From NCBI GenBank assembly GCA_964455285.1, contig CAYVVG010000008.1:1-64000 (forward strand): a stretch of 64,000 bases of DNA. Direction: 5' to 3'. Origin of the DNA: CAIVAT01 sp964455285. GTDB taxonomy: Bacteria; Bacteroidota; Bacteroidia; Bacteroidales; FEN-979. The notes below the pieces were generated by a model. It ran no database searches. It was not told where the DNA came from and worked only from the letters and a program-made list of their open reading frames with translations. The translations under genes and the position numbers were made by a program. Positions within the stretch are counted from its first letter, which is position 1, and each line of letters starts with the position of its first letter. Positions 42,516-50,805 of the stretch are shown here, piece after piece.

Positions 42516-43395
42516 AAAATTCCGCGGCACCGGGGTGGCCATTGTGACCCCCTTCATGCAATCAGGTGCGATCGATTTTAACGCCTTTGAAAAGATCGTC
42601 GAACATGTGATCCGCGGCGGTGTGGATTATATTGTGGTGCTGGGCACGACCGGCGAATCGCCCACCGTTTCCAAACCCGAAAGAAAGGCACTGGTGGAAT
42701 TTGCGGTTGAAACCATTAAGAAGCGGGTTCCGTTGGTGGTCGGGGCAGGAGGGAACGCGACCTCCGACGTCGTCCTCTCGATCCATGGAATCCCGTTGAG
42801 GGGGGTGGATGCCATCCTGTCGGTCAGCCCATATTATTCGAAGCCGCAACAGGAGGGTATATACCAGCATTATAAAGCCATTGCCGAGGCCAGTCCCGTT
42901 CCCGTTATTCTTTACACGGTCCCGGGCCGTACCGGCGGAAATATCGCAGCAGCCACAACCCTGCGCCTGGCGCATGATTTTCCGAACATCATCGGAATCA
43001 AAGAAGCTTCTGCCAATTTCGACCAGATCTTTCATGTGTTGCGCGACCGGCCGAAAGGATTCCTGGTGATCTCGGGGGACGATAACCTCACCCTGCCCAT
43101 CATCGCATCGGGGGCCGATGGGGTCATCTCGGTTACGGCGAATGCTTTCCCGAAGGAGGTCTCGGTCATGGTGAAAGAAGGGCTGGCGGGTAATCTTGAT
43201 GCCGCACGGGCCCTGCATTACCGGCTTATCGATTTTACCAATGCCCTGTTTGCCGACGGCAGCCCTTCGGGGATCAAGGCCGCCCTCGAAATCAAAAAAC
43301 TCTGCAGCAACCATCTGCGTCTGCCCCTGGTGCCTGCCGACCCAGGCGTGTATCAGCGCATCCGCGAACTGATCCATCAACTCGACCGACCATGA
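42499..43395 (+). CDS. dapA: 4-hydroxy-tetrahydrodipicolinate synthase
   Basis: Condenses pyruvate with aspartate semialdehyde, the first dedicated step to diaminopimelate and lysine. The 298-residue TIM-barrel enzyme has GTGVAIVTPF, the GTTGESPT motif (49-56), Tyr139 in ILYTVPGRTG and the Schiff-base Lys168 in IIGIKEAS. Length is normal. The start overlaps DUF6913 by 17 bases, and the stop overlaps the M14 gene start by 4 bases (43392-43395), so all three are probably translated from one mRNA. Confidence 0.96.
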   Translation: MRKGSEKFRGTGVAIVTPFMQSGAIDFNAFEKIVEHVIRGGVDYIVVLGTTGESPTVSKPERKALVEFAVETIKKRVPLVVGAGGNATSDVVLSIHGIPLRGVDAILSVSPYYSKPQQEGIYQHYKAIAEASPVPVILYTVPGRTGGNIAAATTLRLAHDFPNIIGIKEASANFDQIFHVLRDRPKGFLVISGDDNLTLPIIASGADGVISVTANAFPKEVSVMVKEGLAGNLDAARALHYRLIDFTNALFADGSPSGIKAALEIKKLCSNHLRLPLVPADPGVYQRIRELIHQLDRP

Positions 43396-45125
43396 GATTT
43401 TTATTCTTCCTGCTTCCCGCACTCCTTATCACGGGCCTGGTCCGGCCCCTTCAAGCCCAGATCAACCTAAACGAAAGAACCGACAGTCTTTTCCGCATTG
43501 ACGGGGAGATCTGTTTCACATTCCGGGTCGGAGATCCCGGCGAACTGCGTCCGTTGACACGGATCATCTCCATCGACCATTTCGATGGCACCATGGCGCG
43601 GGCCTACGCCAACCGGGATCAGTTCGGTAAATTCCTGGAAAAGAGGATCCCGTTTACTGTTTTACCGCATCCGGGAACCCGGATCCCGAGGCATGAACTC
43701 GAACCCCCTGCAACGGCGGCCTCTCCCGGGGGAGGTACGGTGTGGAACTTTTACCCGACCTATGAGCAGTATGTCGGGTTCATGACCGGATTCGCCGCCA
43801 GTTATCCCTCGGTCTGCCGGCTCGACACCGTTGGTTATTCCATGCAGGGAAGGCTCCTCCTCGCACTCAGGATCAGCGATAACATCGGCCAGGAGGAAGC
43901 TGAACCCCAGTTTCTTTATACCTCGAGCATTCACGGCGATGAAACCACCGGTTATATCCTGATGCTCCACCTCATCGACTATCTCCTGACCCAGTACGGC
44001 AACGACCCGGCGATCACCGACCTGGTGAATACCACCGAAATATGCATCAACCCCCTGGCCAATCCCGATGGCACCTATCACGGGGGAAACAGCAGCGTTT
44101 ACGGGGCTGTCCGTTACAACGCCAACGGCATCGACATCAACCGGAATTTCCCGGATCCGAAAGTGGGTCAGCATCCCGACGGAAACCCTTGGCAGACAGA
44201 GACTCTTGCGTGGATGGAATATGCCGGAGACAACCATTTCTGCATGTCGGCCAATTTTCATGGAGGAGCAGAGGTGTTCAATTATCCATGGGATACCTGG
44301 TCAAAACTTCACGCCGATGATGACTGGTGGCAGTTTGTGGGACGGGAGTGGGCCGACACGGTGCATCTTTACGGACCTGCCGGTTATTTCAATGACCTCG
44401 AAAACGGCATCACCAACGGGAACGCCTGGTACGAGATCAATGGCGGGCGGCAGGACTATATGAACTACTGGCATCATTGTCGTGAAGTGACACTTGAGAT
44501 ATCAAATATTAAACTGTTACCGGTTAGTCAGTTGCTGAATTTCTGGGAATACAATTACCGGTCCTTTCTGAACTATATCCGCCAGTCGCACTACGGTTTC
44601 AGCGGGATCGTCACGGATACGGTCACGGACTTGCCGGTGGTGGCGCGCGTGTTCATCCTCGGCCACGACGTCGACATGTCCGAGGTCTATTCCCGTGAGG
44701 CTACCGGTTTCTATTGCCGGCCGATCCATGAAGGAACCTATCATGTGACATTCACTGCACCCGGCTACTTCCCGAAGACTGTTCAGGGGGTGACGGTGGC
44801 CAATCGCACCACCACCGCGCTGGATGTCCAGCTTCGTCCGCTCACCTATGATGCCCAGGATAAAAGCACCCGTGCCACACTGGTGTTCCCGAATCCCACC
44901 GACGGTCATTTCCGGCTCATCCTGCCGGGTGAGCCCATCGGTTCATCGTGTGCACTTCAGATCCTGAATACGATGGGTGCGATCGTGCATACACGGGGGA
45001 TCGATCACCTGAAGGACGGGGGGATCGTCGATATTGCCCTTCCTGACCTCCCGTCGGGACTCTATTTCCTGCATTTCAATTCCGGGTACAGGATTTATAC
45101 GGATAAGCTGGTGATCCGCAGATAA
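43392..45125 (+). CDS. Secreted M14 zinc carboxypeptidase with T9SS sorting domain
   Basis: A 577-residue exported protein. It has a signal peptide (MRFLFFLLPALLITG), the M14 catalytic domain from about 120 to 390 with zinc ligands His181 and Glu184 (SSIHGDETTG) and His290 (ANFHGG), and the catalytic Glu369 (VTLEISN). A carboxypeptidase regulatory-like beta-sandwich (GFSGIVTDTVTDLPVVARVF) follows, then a type IX sorting domain from FPNPTDGHF to DKLVIRR. It likely trims C-terminal residues from peptides outside the cell. It is coupled to dapA by a 4-base overlap, an odd pairing. Confidence 0.92.
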   Translation: MRFLFFLLPALLITGLVRPLQAQINLNERTDSLFRIDGEICFTFRVGDPGELRPLTRIISIDHFDGTMARAYANRDQFGKFLEKRIPFTVLPHPGTRIPRHELEPPATAASPGGGTVWNFYPTYEQYVGFMTGFAASYPSVCRLDTVGYSMQGRLLLALRISDNIGQEEAEPQFLYTSSIHGDETTGYILMLHLIDYLLTQYGNDPAITDLVNTTEICINPLANPDGTYHGGNSSVYGAVRYNANGIDINRNFPDPKVGQHPDGNPWQTETLAWMEYAGDNHFCMSANFHGGAEVFNYPWDTWSKLHADDDWWQFVGREWADTVHLYGPAGYFNDLENGITNGNAWYEINGGRQDYMNYWHHCREVTLEISNIKLLPVSQLLNFWEYNYRSFLNYIRQSHYGFSGIVTDTVTDLPVVARVFILGHDVDMSEVYSREATGFYCRPIHEGTYHVTFTAPGYFPKTVQGVTVANRTTTALDVQLRPLTYDAQDKSTRATLVFPNPTDGHFRLILPGEPIGSSCALQILNTMGAIVHTRGIDHLKDGGIVDIALPDLPSGLYFLHFNSGYRIYTDKLVIRR

Positions 45126-45131
45126 ACCAGG

Positions 45132-46061
45132 TCAGAGCCGTATGCCCGCATCGAGGAGGATGCGGAAAGCGACCACCGTCAGAAGCGCTGCCAGGCCGGC
45201 CGCCAGGCTGATGCGGACATCCCGGGGTTCCTCGTCGAAATAAAGATCTTCCATCCTTCCTCCGCGGATCACAACCGGCAGCAAGAACAGGAGCAGGGTG
45301 GCATTCACCGCCAGGTTGAAGGTGTTGAAATCAGGCAGCTTCAGAACGAGGATCAGGACATCACCGGCAAGAAAGGGGTAAAGGAACTGGTGTCGCAGAA
45401 ATCGAGCGTGCTGCCCACCTGTCAGTTTGTTGACATAGGTATTGGCGGTATAAAGCGAGATCCGCGTCATCATCAACCCCATGGTGATCATGGCCACCAG
45501 GCTCAGGATGGTCAGGACCACTTTTCCCGTATCCATCAGGAACAGGTAAAGGATCACAAAACCGAATCCCTTGCCCAGCAGGGCGCCCATCAGCACCTCT
45601 CCCAGGAAACGGTTGAATGCGTGGAAGATCATCCAAAGGACCAGCAACCGGAGCATGCCCCTTTCGGTCTCCACCGATTTGTACAGGATGAGCAGGAGCA
45701 GGGTAATGACGAACATGGCAACAGGGCCGCTGCCAAACACCCCAAGCACCGAATCGGGAGTCCAGTCGATGCTCCGGATCAGGAATTCGACCGTATGAAA
45801 ATAGACGATGACCGGTACGTTGAAAAGGGTGGCGACAAACCCGGTCACGAACAGGTTGAGGGTGTCGACCAGCAGGAAAGCGATCAGGAAAAGAAACAGG
45901 GAATTCGAGGAAACCGCCAGGTATTTCCTGCCGGACAGGTCATCGGATTCCATCCCGTGAATGCGTCGTTCCCGGAACAGCGACCCGGTTTTCGCCAGGT
46001 ACCGGATTTTCCGGTACGCGGCATAACCGCGACCCGTCGGGAACCGGCGCCGGGTTGTCAT
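45132..46061 (-). CDS. Multi-pass membrane protein, function unknown
   Basis: A 309-residue protein with eight or nine predicted membrane segments, beginning SLFLFLIAFLLVDTLNLFVTG near residue 54. The basic N-terminal part (MTTRRRFPTGRGYAAYRK) would stay in the cytoplasm, and a soluble loop near 265-280 is acidic (DLYFDEEPRD). No family was recognised. It starts 2 bases after the serine palmitoyltransferase homologue's stop, on the same strand, so the two are very likely cotranscribed. A role in sphingolipid handling is possible but unproven. Confidence 0.72.
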   Translation of the reverse strand: MTTRRRFPTGRGYAAYRKIRYLAKTGSLFRERRIHGMESDDLSGRKYLAVSSNSLFLFLIAFLLVDTLNLFVTGFVATLFNVPVIVYFHTVEFLIRSIDWTPDSVLGVFGSGPVAMFVITLLLLILYKSVETERGMLRLLVLWMIFHAFNRFLGEVLMGALLGKGFGFVILYLFLMDTGKVVLTILSLVAMITMGLMMTRISLYTANTYVNKLTGGQHARFLRHQFLYPFLAGDVLILVLKLPDFNTFNLAVNATLLLFLLPVVIRGGRMEDLYFDEEPRDVRISLAAGLAALLTVVAFRILLDAGIRL

Positions 46062-46063
46062 CT

Positions 46064-47317
46064 TCAGAACTTTTCGCCCATCGAGGGAATGGTGCCGGTA
46101 GCGTATTTGCCGGCGTCGAGGTTCTTCTTCACTTCGGCAAAGGCCCTGATGGTCACATCGACATCTTCAAGGGTATGCACGGCCGTAGGGATCAGGCGGA
46201 GCATGATCACGCCTTTCGGTACGACAGGGTACACGACCACCGAACAAAATATTCCGAAATTCTCACGCAGGTCGGCAATGATCTGGGTCGCTTCAAAGGC
46301 TCCCCCCTTGAGGAAAACGGGGGTGACCGGCGACTGGGTCCGCCCGATGTCGAAGCCGTGCTGTTTCAGCCCTGCCTGGAGGGCCCTGACAATGGTCCAG
46401 AGTTTTTCGCGAAGCTCCGGATGGGTCCGGATCATATCCAGCCGTTTCAGCGATCCGACAACCATCGGCAGGGGGAGTGCCTTGGCATAGATCTGCGACC
46501 GCATCTTGAAGGTCAGCGCCTTGATGATCCTTTTCTCGCTGGCCACGAAAGCGCCGATGCCGGCCATCGCTTTGGCGAAGGTGCCGAAATAGACATCCAC
46601 ACCATCCATGACTCCCTGTTCCTGGCTGGTCCCGCAACCAGTCGTTCCCATCGTTCCGAAGCCATGTGCGTCGTCGACCAGCAGCCTGAAACCATATTTA
46701 TCCTTGAATTGGAGGATCCCCTTCAGGTTGCCCAGGTCACCGGGCATTCCGAACACGCCTTCGGTGATCACGAGGATCCCTCCGCCTGTCTGGTCGGCTA
46801 CTTTCCGGGCATGTTTGAGCTGGCTCTCGAACCGGTCCATGTCATTGTGCGGGAAAACAAAACGTTTCCCGATATGCAAGCGCAGGCCGTCTAGAATGCA
46901 GGCGTGCGATTCCGAGTCGTACACCACAACGTCGTGACGGTCGAGCATCGAATCGATGATCGAAACCATTCCCATGTACCCGAAATTCAGCAGGTATGCT
47001 GCTTCCTTTTTTTCGAAATCGGCCAGTTCCTGCTCCAGCTGCTGGTGGTACTTTGTCTGCCCCGACATCATCCGGGCTCCCATCGGGGCAGCCAGTCCAA
47101 ACTGTTCGGAGGCCTCCGTGTCAGCTTTTCTGACCTCGGGATGGTTCGCAAGCCCCAGGTAGTTGTTAAGGCTCCATACCAGCACCGGTTTACCCCGGAA
47201 GATCATCCGGCTGGAAATCTCGCCTTCCAGTTTGGGAAAAGAGAAATAACCAAACGCCTGATCGGCATACTGGCCCAATGGCCCCATGTTCCCGGCTACT
47301 TTATCGAAAATGTCCAC
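46064..47317 (-). CDS. Serine palmitoyltransferase / alpha-oxoamine synthase homologue
   Basis: A 417-residue fold-type I PLP enzyme of the alpha-oxoamine synthase family. Bacteroidota use such a protein (Spt) to join serine and palmitoyl-CoA, the first step of sphingolipid synthesis. Motifs are NNYLGLANHPEV, GARMMSGQT, DSESHACILDG, DDAHGFGTMG and the PLP lysine in GTFAKAMAG. Closely related enzymes make 2-amino-3-oxobutyrate or 8-amino-7-oxononanoate, but no bio or kbl genes are near. The frame is open back to 47581; the GTG at 47317 (giving MDIFDKVAGNMG) was chosen because the promoter box at 47361-47368 lies between. Confidence 0.85.
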   Translation of the reverse strand: MDIFDKVAGNMGPLGQYADQAFGYFSFPKLEGEISSRMIFRGKPVLVWSLNNYLGLANHPEVRKADTEASEQFGLAAPMGARMMSGQTKYHQQLEQELADFEKKEAAYLLNFGYMGMVSIIDSMLDRHDVVVYDSESHACILDGLRLHIGKRFVFPHNDMDRFESQLKHARKVADQTGGGILVITEGVFGMPGDLGNLKGILQFKDKYGFRLLVDDAHGFGTMGTTGCGTSQEQGVMDGVDVYFGTFAKAMAGIGAFVASEKRIIKALTFKMRSQIYAKALPLPMVVGSLKRLDMIRTHPELREKLWTIVRALQAGLKQHGFDIGRTQSPVTPVFLKGGAFEATQIIADLRENFGIFCSVVVYPVVPKGVIMLRLIPTAVHTLEDVDVTIRAFAEVKKNLDAGKYATGTIPSMGEKF

Positions 47318-47360
47318 AGCTGTTGAGTTTTTATCGTTCGACTTGGTTTTTTTCAGCCTG

Positions 47361-47368
47361 CAAAAGTA
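47361..47368 (-). promoter_or_regulatory. -7 box of the serine palmitoyltransferase gene
   Basis: The minus strand reads TACTTTTG, 43 bases before the GTG start. It diverges from the bamD box at 47442-47449. Confidence 0.5.
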
Positions 47369-47441
47369 CCAAAAAAGAAATACTTTTTCACCGTGAAATC
47401 CGTTTGATCCTGCTCCTATATAATTATTCGACCGAAATTTG

Positions 47442-47449
47442 TACTTTTG
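47442..47449 (+). promoter_or_regulatory. -7 box of the bamD promoter
   Basis: TACTTTTG ends 4 bases before the bamD ATG at 47454, predicting a leaderless or nearly leaderless mRNA. Confidence 0.55.
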
Positions 47450-47453
47450 CACC

Positions 47454-48269
47454 ATGAAACGACGGGCCCTCTTCATACTGGCATGCAGCCTTTTATTTGT
47501 TCTTCCTTCGTGCAGATTCCAGAAACTGCTGAAAAACGGTTCGGCGGACGAGAAATATGAGGGGGCCGTGAAACTGTACACCGAAAAGGATTATTCACGG
47601 GCGCTCCAGCTTTTCGACCAGATCGGGGGACTCATGCGGGCTACCGACAAATCGAGGAAGATCGCCTATTATACTGCTTTCTGCTACTACAACCAGAAGG
47701 ACTACACCCTGGCTTCATACTATTTCAAACGTTACGCTTCGGGCTATCCCAACACGGAAGAGGCGGAAGAGTGCATGTTCATGGCCGCCTACTGCAATTT
47801 TCTCAGCTCACCGGAATACAGCCTCGACCAATCCGTCACCTACGACGCTATCAAAGACCTTCAGCTATTCACCAACACCTACCCGACCAGCAAGCGGGTG
47901 TCGGAATGCAACGACCTGATCGATCAGCTCAGGGCGAAACTGGAACTGAAAGACTTCAACATTGCGAGGATGTTTTACAGGATGAACGAATATGCAGCCT
48001 CCATCACCATGCTGAATAATATCATCAAAGATTTTCCGGATTCGCCGCATAAAGAAGAGGTGCTCTTTCTTATCGCAAGGTCTTATTACAACTATGCCCA
48101 GGAAAGCATTACCGAGAAGCAGAAGGAAAGGTTCGGCAAAACCGTTGCGTCGTGCAATGACCTGATAGCGCAGTATCCCGCCAGCCGCTTCCTTTCTGAA
48201 ACGCGCCAGATCAGGGAAAAAGCCAGTAAGGCACTGGAAACAGTGCAGGCGGTGCAGAAGAAATCATGA
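47454..48269 (+). CDS. bamD: Outer membrane protein assembly factor BamD
   Basis: BamD is the essential lipoprotein partner of BamA in beta-barrel insertion into the outer membrane. The 271-residue protein has a lipoprotein signal (lipobox LPSC) and tetratricopeptide-like helical repeats: EKYEGAVKLYTEKDYSRALQ, FCYYNQKDYTLASYYFKRYA and YNYAQESITEKQK. Length fits Bacteroidota BamD. The start at 47454 (MKRRALFIL) is set by the promoter box just before it. It is followed by the omega-like gene and coaBC, a conserved order in the phylum. Confidence 0.92.
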   Translation: MKRRALFILACSLLFVLPSCRFQKLLKNGSADEKYEGAVKLYTEKDYSRALQLFDQIGGLMRATDKSRKIAYYTAFCYYNQKDYTLASYYFKRYASGYPNTEEAEECMFMAAYCNFLSSPEYSLDQSVTYDAIKDLQLFTNTYPTSKRVSECNDLIDQLRAKLELKDFNIARMFYRMNEYAASITMLNNIIKDFPDSPHKEEVLFLIARSYYNYAQESITEKQKERFGKTVASCNDLIAQYPASRFLSETRQIREKASKALETVQAVQKKS

Positions 48270-48302
48270 TGAATTTCGAGTATAAACCAAGCAAATCATA
48301 AG

Positions 48303-48638
48303 ATGGATTATAAGAAGGTAAAGACCGATGTCAATGCAGTAACCCGGAATATCGAGGATTTTACGACCGGTACCAACAACATGTACGAAACGGTGGCCGT
48401 ACTTTCGAAACGTGCCAACCAGATCGGACTGGAGATCAAGGAGGAGCTGAATCAGAAGCTCTCGGAATTCGCCACCACCACCGACAACCTGGAAGAGGTA
48501 TTCGAGAACCGGGAGCAGATCGAGATCGCGAAATATTATGAACAGCTTCCCAAACCGACGCTCATCTCCATCCACGAGTATCTCAACAGCGAGATCTATT
48601 TCCGCAATCCCCACAAGGAGAATCCCGAGGATTTCTAA
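48303..48638 (+). CDS. RNA polymerase omega/Rpb6-like subunit
   Basis: A 111-residue protein resembling the Rpb6/omega family of Bacteroidota, which helps assemble RNA polymerase. The conserved core is TGTNNMYETVAVLSKRANQI (about 21-40), followed by helices and ending NPHKENPEDF. It lies between bamD and coaBC, which is its usual place. The family is divergent from E. coli omega, so a gene symbol is not given. Confidence 0.85.
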   Translation: MDYKKVKTDVNAVTRNIEDFTTGTNNMYETVAVLSKRANQIGLEIKEELNQKLSEFATTTDNLEEVFENREQIEIAKYYEQLPKPTLISIHEYLNSEIYFRNPHKENPEDF

Positions 48639-48656
48639 AAGGGTAACCACTGATAT

Positions 48657-49859
48657 ATGCTGAAAGGGAAAAAGTTCGTGGTCGGGATCACCGGCAGCAT
48701 CGCGGCCTACAAGGTCCCCTTGCTGGTGAGGCTGCTCGCGAAGGAAGGAGCTGAGGTTCAGGTGATCATGACACCGGTAGCCCGCGACTTTGTCACCCCG
48801 CTTACCCTGGCTACCCTTTCACAACGCCCGGTCATCGTCGAACCCTTCAAAGCCAACGACGGGGTATGGAACAACCACGTCGAACTTGGCCAATGGGCCG
48901 ATGCGATGATCTTTGCCCCGGTCACCGCCAACACCCTGGGTAAGATGGCCCACGGAATCGCCGACAATTTTGTGGTGACCGCCTACCTGTCGGCCAAATG
49001 CCCCGTCTTCATCGCACCTGCGATGGACCTCGACATGTACGCCCATCCGTCGACCCAAAAGAACATTGAAGTCCTGCGTGGCTACGGGAACATCATCATC
49101 GAACCCCGTACCGGAGAACTGGCCAGCGGACTCTCGGGACCGGGCCGCCTCGAAGAGCCGGAGGAGATCGTCGGCATACTCAGGGAACATTTCTCAGACA
49201 CCCGGCCGCTTGGTAAAAAAAAAGTCCTGGTCACAGCCGGTCCCACCTACGAAAAAATTGACCCCGTAAGGTTCATCGGGAACTTTTCCAGCGGCACCAT
49301 GGGTTTCGCCCTGGCTGCCGAAGCCGCCCGCAAGGGGGCGGAGGTGACCCTGATAACAGGACCGGTGGCGCTTTCGTTACCCCATCCGGCCATCCGCAGG
49401 ATCGATGTTGAATCGGCCGCCGGGATGTACGAAGCCTGCATGCGGGAAGCCGGCGATGCCGACCTGATCATCATGGCCGCCGCGGTGGCCGACTATACCC
49501 TGGATCAACCCTCCCCGTCGAAACTGAAAAAGAGCCCGTCGGGACTGACACTGAAGCTGCAACCCACCCGCGATATCCTTCGTGAGCTCGGGATCAGGAA
49601 ACCGGCCCGCCAGGTCCTTGTGGGTTTCGCCCTGGAGACCGGTGATGGCCTCGAAAGCGCCCGCGAGAAACTGAAGTCCAAGAACCTTGATTTTATCGTA
49701 CTTAACTCATTGTCCGACCCGGGTGCCGGGTTCGGTCCGGGGACCAACCGGGTTACGGTGATCGGGAAAGACGGCAGGCCACATGCCGGGAGGACCAGGG
49801 AAAAAAGCGCCGTGGCCGGCGATATTATTGATCATATCCTTGCTAACGCAAAGCTGTAA
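48657..49859 (+). CDS. coaBC: Bifunctional CoaBC for coenzyme A synthesis
   Basis: Makes 4'-phosphopantetheine from phosphopantothenate in two steps. The 400-residue protein has the N-terminal decarboxylase (CoaC) with VGITGSIAAYKVP, the FMN-site PVTANTLGKMAHGIADN and PAMDLDMYAHPST. The C-terminal synthetase (CoaB) from about residue 185 has VLVTAGPTYEKIDPVRFIGN and the AAAVADYTLDQPSPSKLKK stretch. Both halves are full length. It ends 1 base before the DUF4835 gene. Confidence 0.96.
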   Translation: MLKGKKFVVGITGSIAAYKVPLLVRLLAKEGAEVQVIMTPVARDFVTPLTLATLSQRPVIVEPFKANDGVWNNHVELGQWADAMIFAPVTANTLGKMAHGIADNFVVTAYLSAKCPVFIAPAMDLDMYAHPSTQKNIEVLRGYGNIIIEPRTGELASGLSGPGRLEEPEEIVGILREHFSDTRPLGKKKVLVTAGPTYEKIDPVRFIGNFSSGTMGFALAAEAARKGAEVTLITGPVALSLPHPAIRRIDVESAAGMYEACMREAGDADLIIMAAAVADYTLDQPSPSKLKKSPSGLTLKLQPTRDILRELGIRKPARQVLVGFALETGDGLESAREKLKSKNLDFIVLNSLSDPGAGFGPGTNRVTVIGKDGRPHAGRTREKSAVAGDIIDHILANAKL

Positions 49860-49860
49860 T

Positions 49861-50775
49861 ATGAAGAAGGTTCGGTTATTTTTGGTGCTCCTTCCGGTGC
49901 TGGCATTCTTCGCGGAACTCCGTGCACAGGAGTTGAACTGCATGATCAGTCTGAACACCCAGAAACTCGAAGGGACCGACAAAAGGTTGTTTCAGACCCT
50001 GCAGAGTGCCATGTATGAGTTCGTCAACGGCCGGAAATGGACCACATACACGTTCAAACAGGAAGAACGCATCGAATGTACCATGCTCATTACGATCAAT
50101 GAACGGTTGAGCGCCGACGAGTTCCGCGGCACCATGAACGTGGTGGTCAGGCGGCCGGTGCTGAATTCGGCATACAATTCGATACTCCTCAACACCGTCG
50201 ATAAGAACATCAACTTCCGCTATGTCGAATACCAGCCTCTCGATTTTGCCGAAAATACCTTTACTTCGAACATCACCTCGCTGCTTGCCTTTTATTCTTA
50301 TTCGATCCTGGGATTTTATTTCGACTCGTTCTCTCCCAACGGTGGATCGCCCTACTTTGAGAAAGCCCAGGAGGTGGTTAACGCCGCCCAGCGAACCTCC
50401 GACCAGGGATGGAAAGCGCATGAAAGCGAGAAGAACCGCTACTGGATCGTGAATAATTACATGAATCCCGCCAATGCCGAATTACGCGATTTTGCCTACC
50501 GGTATCATCGCCTGGGGCTCGACCAGATGTACGACAATGTGGACAAGGGGAGGACATCGGTCACCGAATCCATCGAACTTCTGCAGAAACTCTATAATTC
50601 CAAGCCGAACCTTTACGCTCTTCAGCTGATCTTCGATGCCAAACGGGATGAATTTGTGAATGTGTATGCCGACCAGCGGGTCCCCCCGATGGAGAAATCG
50701 AATGTCGTGAATATCCTGAAAGAGATTGACCCGGCCAACGGGAACAAATACCAGGCAATCCTCGAATCGAAATAG
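49861..50775 (+). CDS. DUF4835 family protein
   Basis: A 304-residue exported protein of unknown function. It has a signal peptide (KKVRLFLVLLPVLAFFAELRA) and a mature domain beginning QELNCMISLNTQKLEGTDKR, typical of Bacteroidota DUF4835. GFYFDSFSPNGGSPYFEKAQ and the helical C-terminus (NYMNPANAELRDFAYRYH) also fit. The ATG lies 1 base after coaBC. An upstream frame to 49783 lies within coaBC and was not used. The position between coaBC and recN is common in the phylum. Confidence 0.88.
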   Translation: MKKVRLFLVLLPVLAFFAELRAQELNCMISLNTQKLEGTDKRLFQTLQSAMYEFVNGRKWTTYTFKQEERIECTMLITINERLSADEFRGTMNVVVRRPVLNSAYNSILLNTVDKNINFRYVEYQPLDFAENTFTSNITSLLAFYSYSILGFYFDSFSPNGGSPYFEKAQEVVNAAQRTSDQGWKAHESEKNRYWIVNNYMNPANAELRDFAYRYHRLGLDQMYDNVDKGRTSVTESIELLQKLYNSKPNLYALQLIFDAKRDEFVNVYADQRVPPMEKSNVVNILKEIDPANGNKYQAILESK

Positions 50776-50805
50776 CCTGCTGAGAAAGAAACCAACGGGC
50801 ACCCG

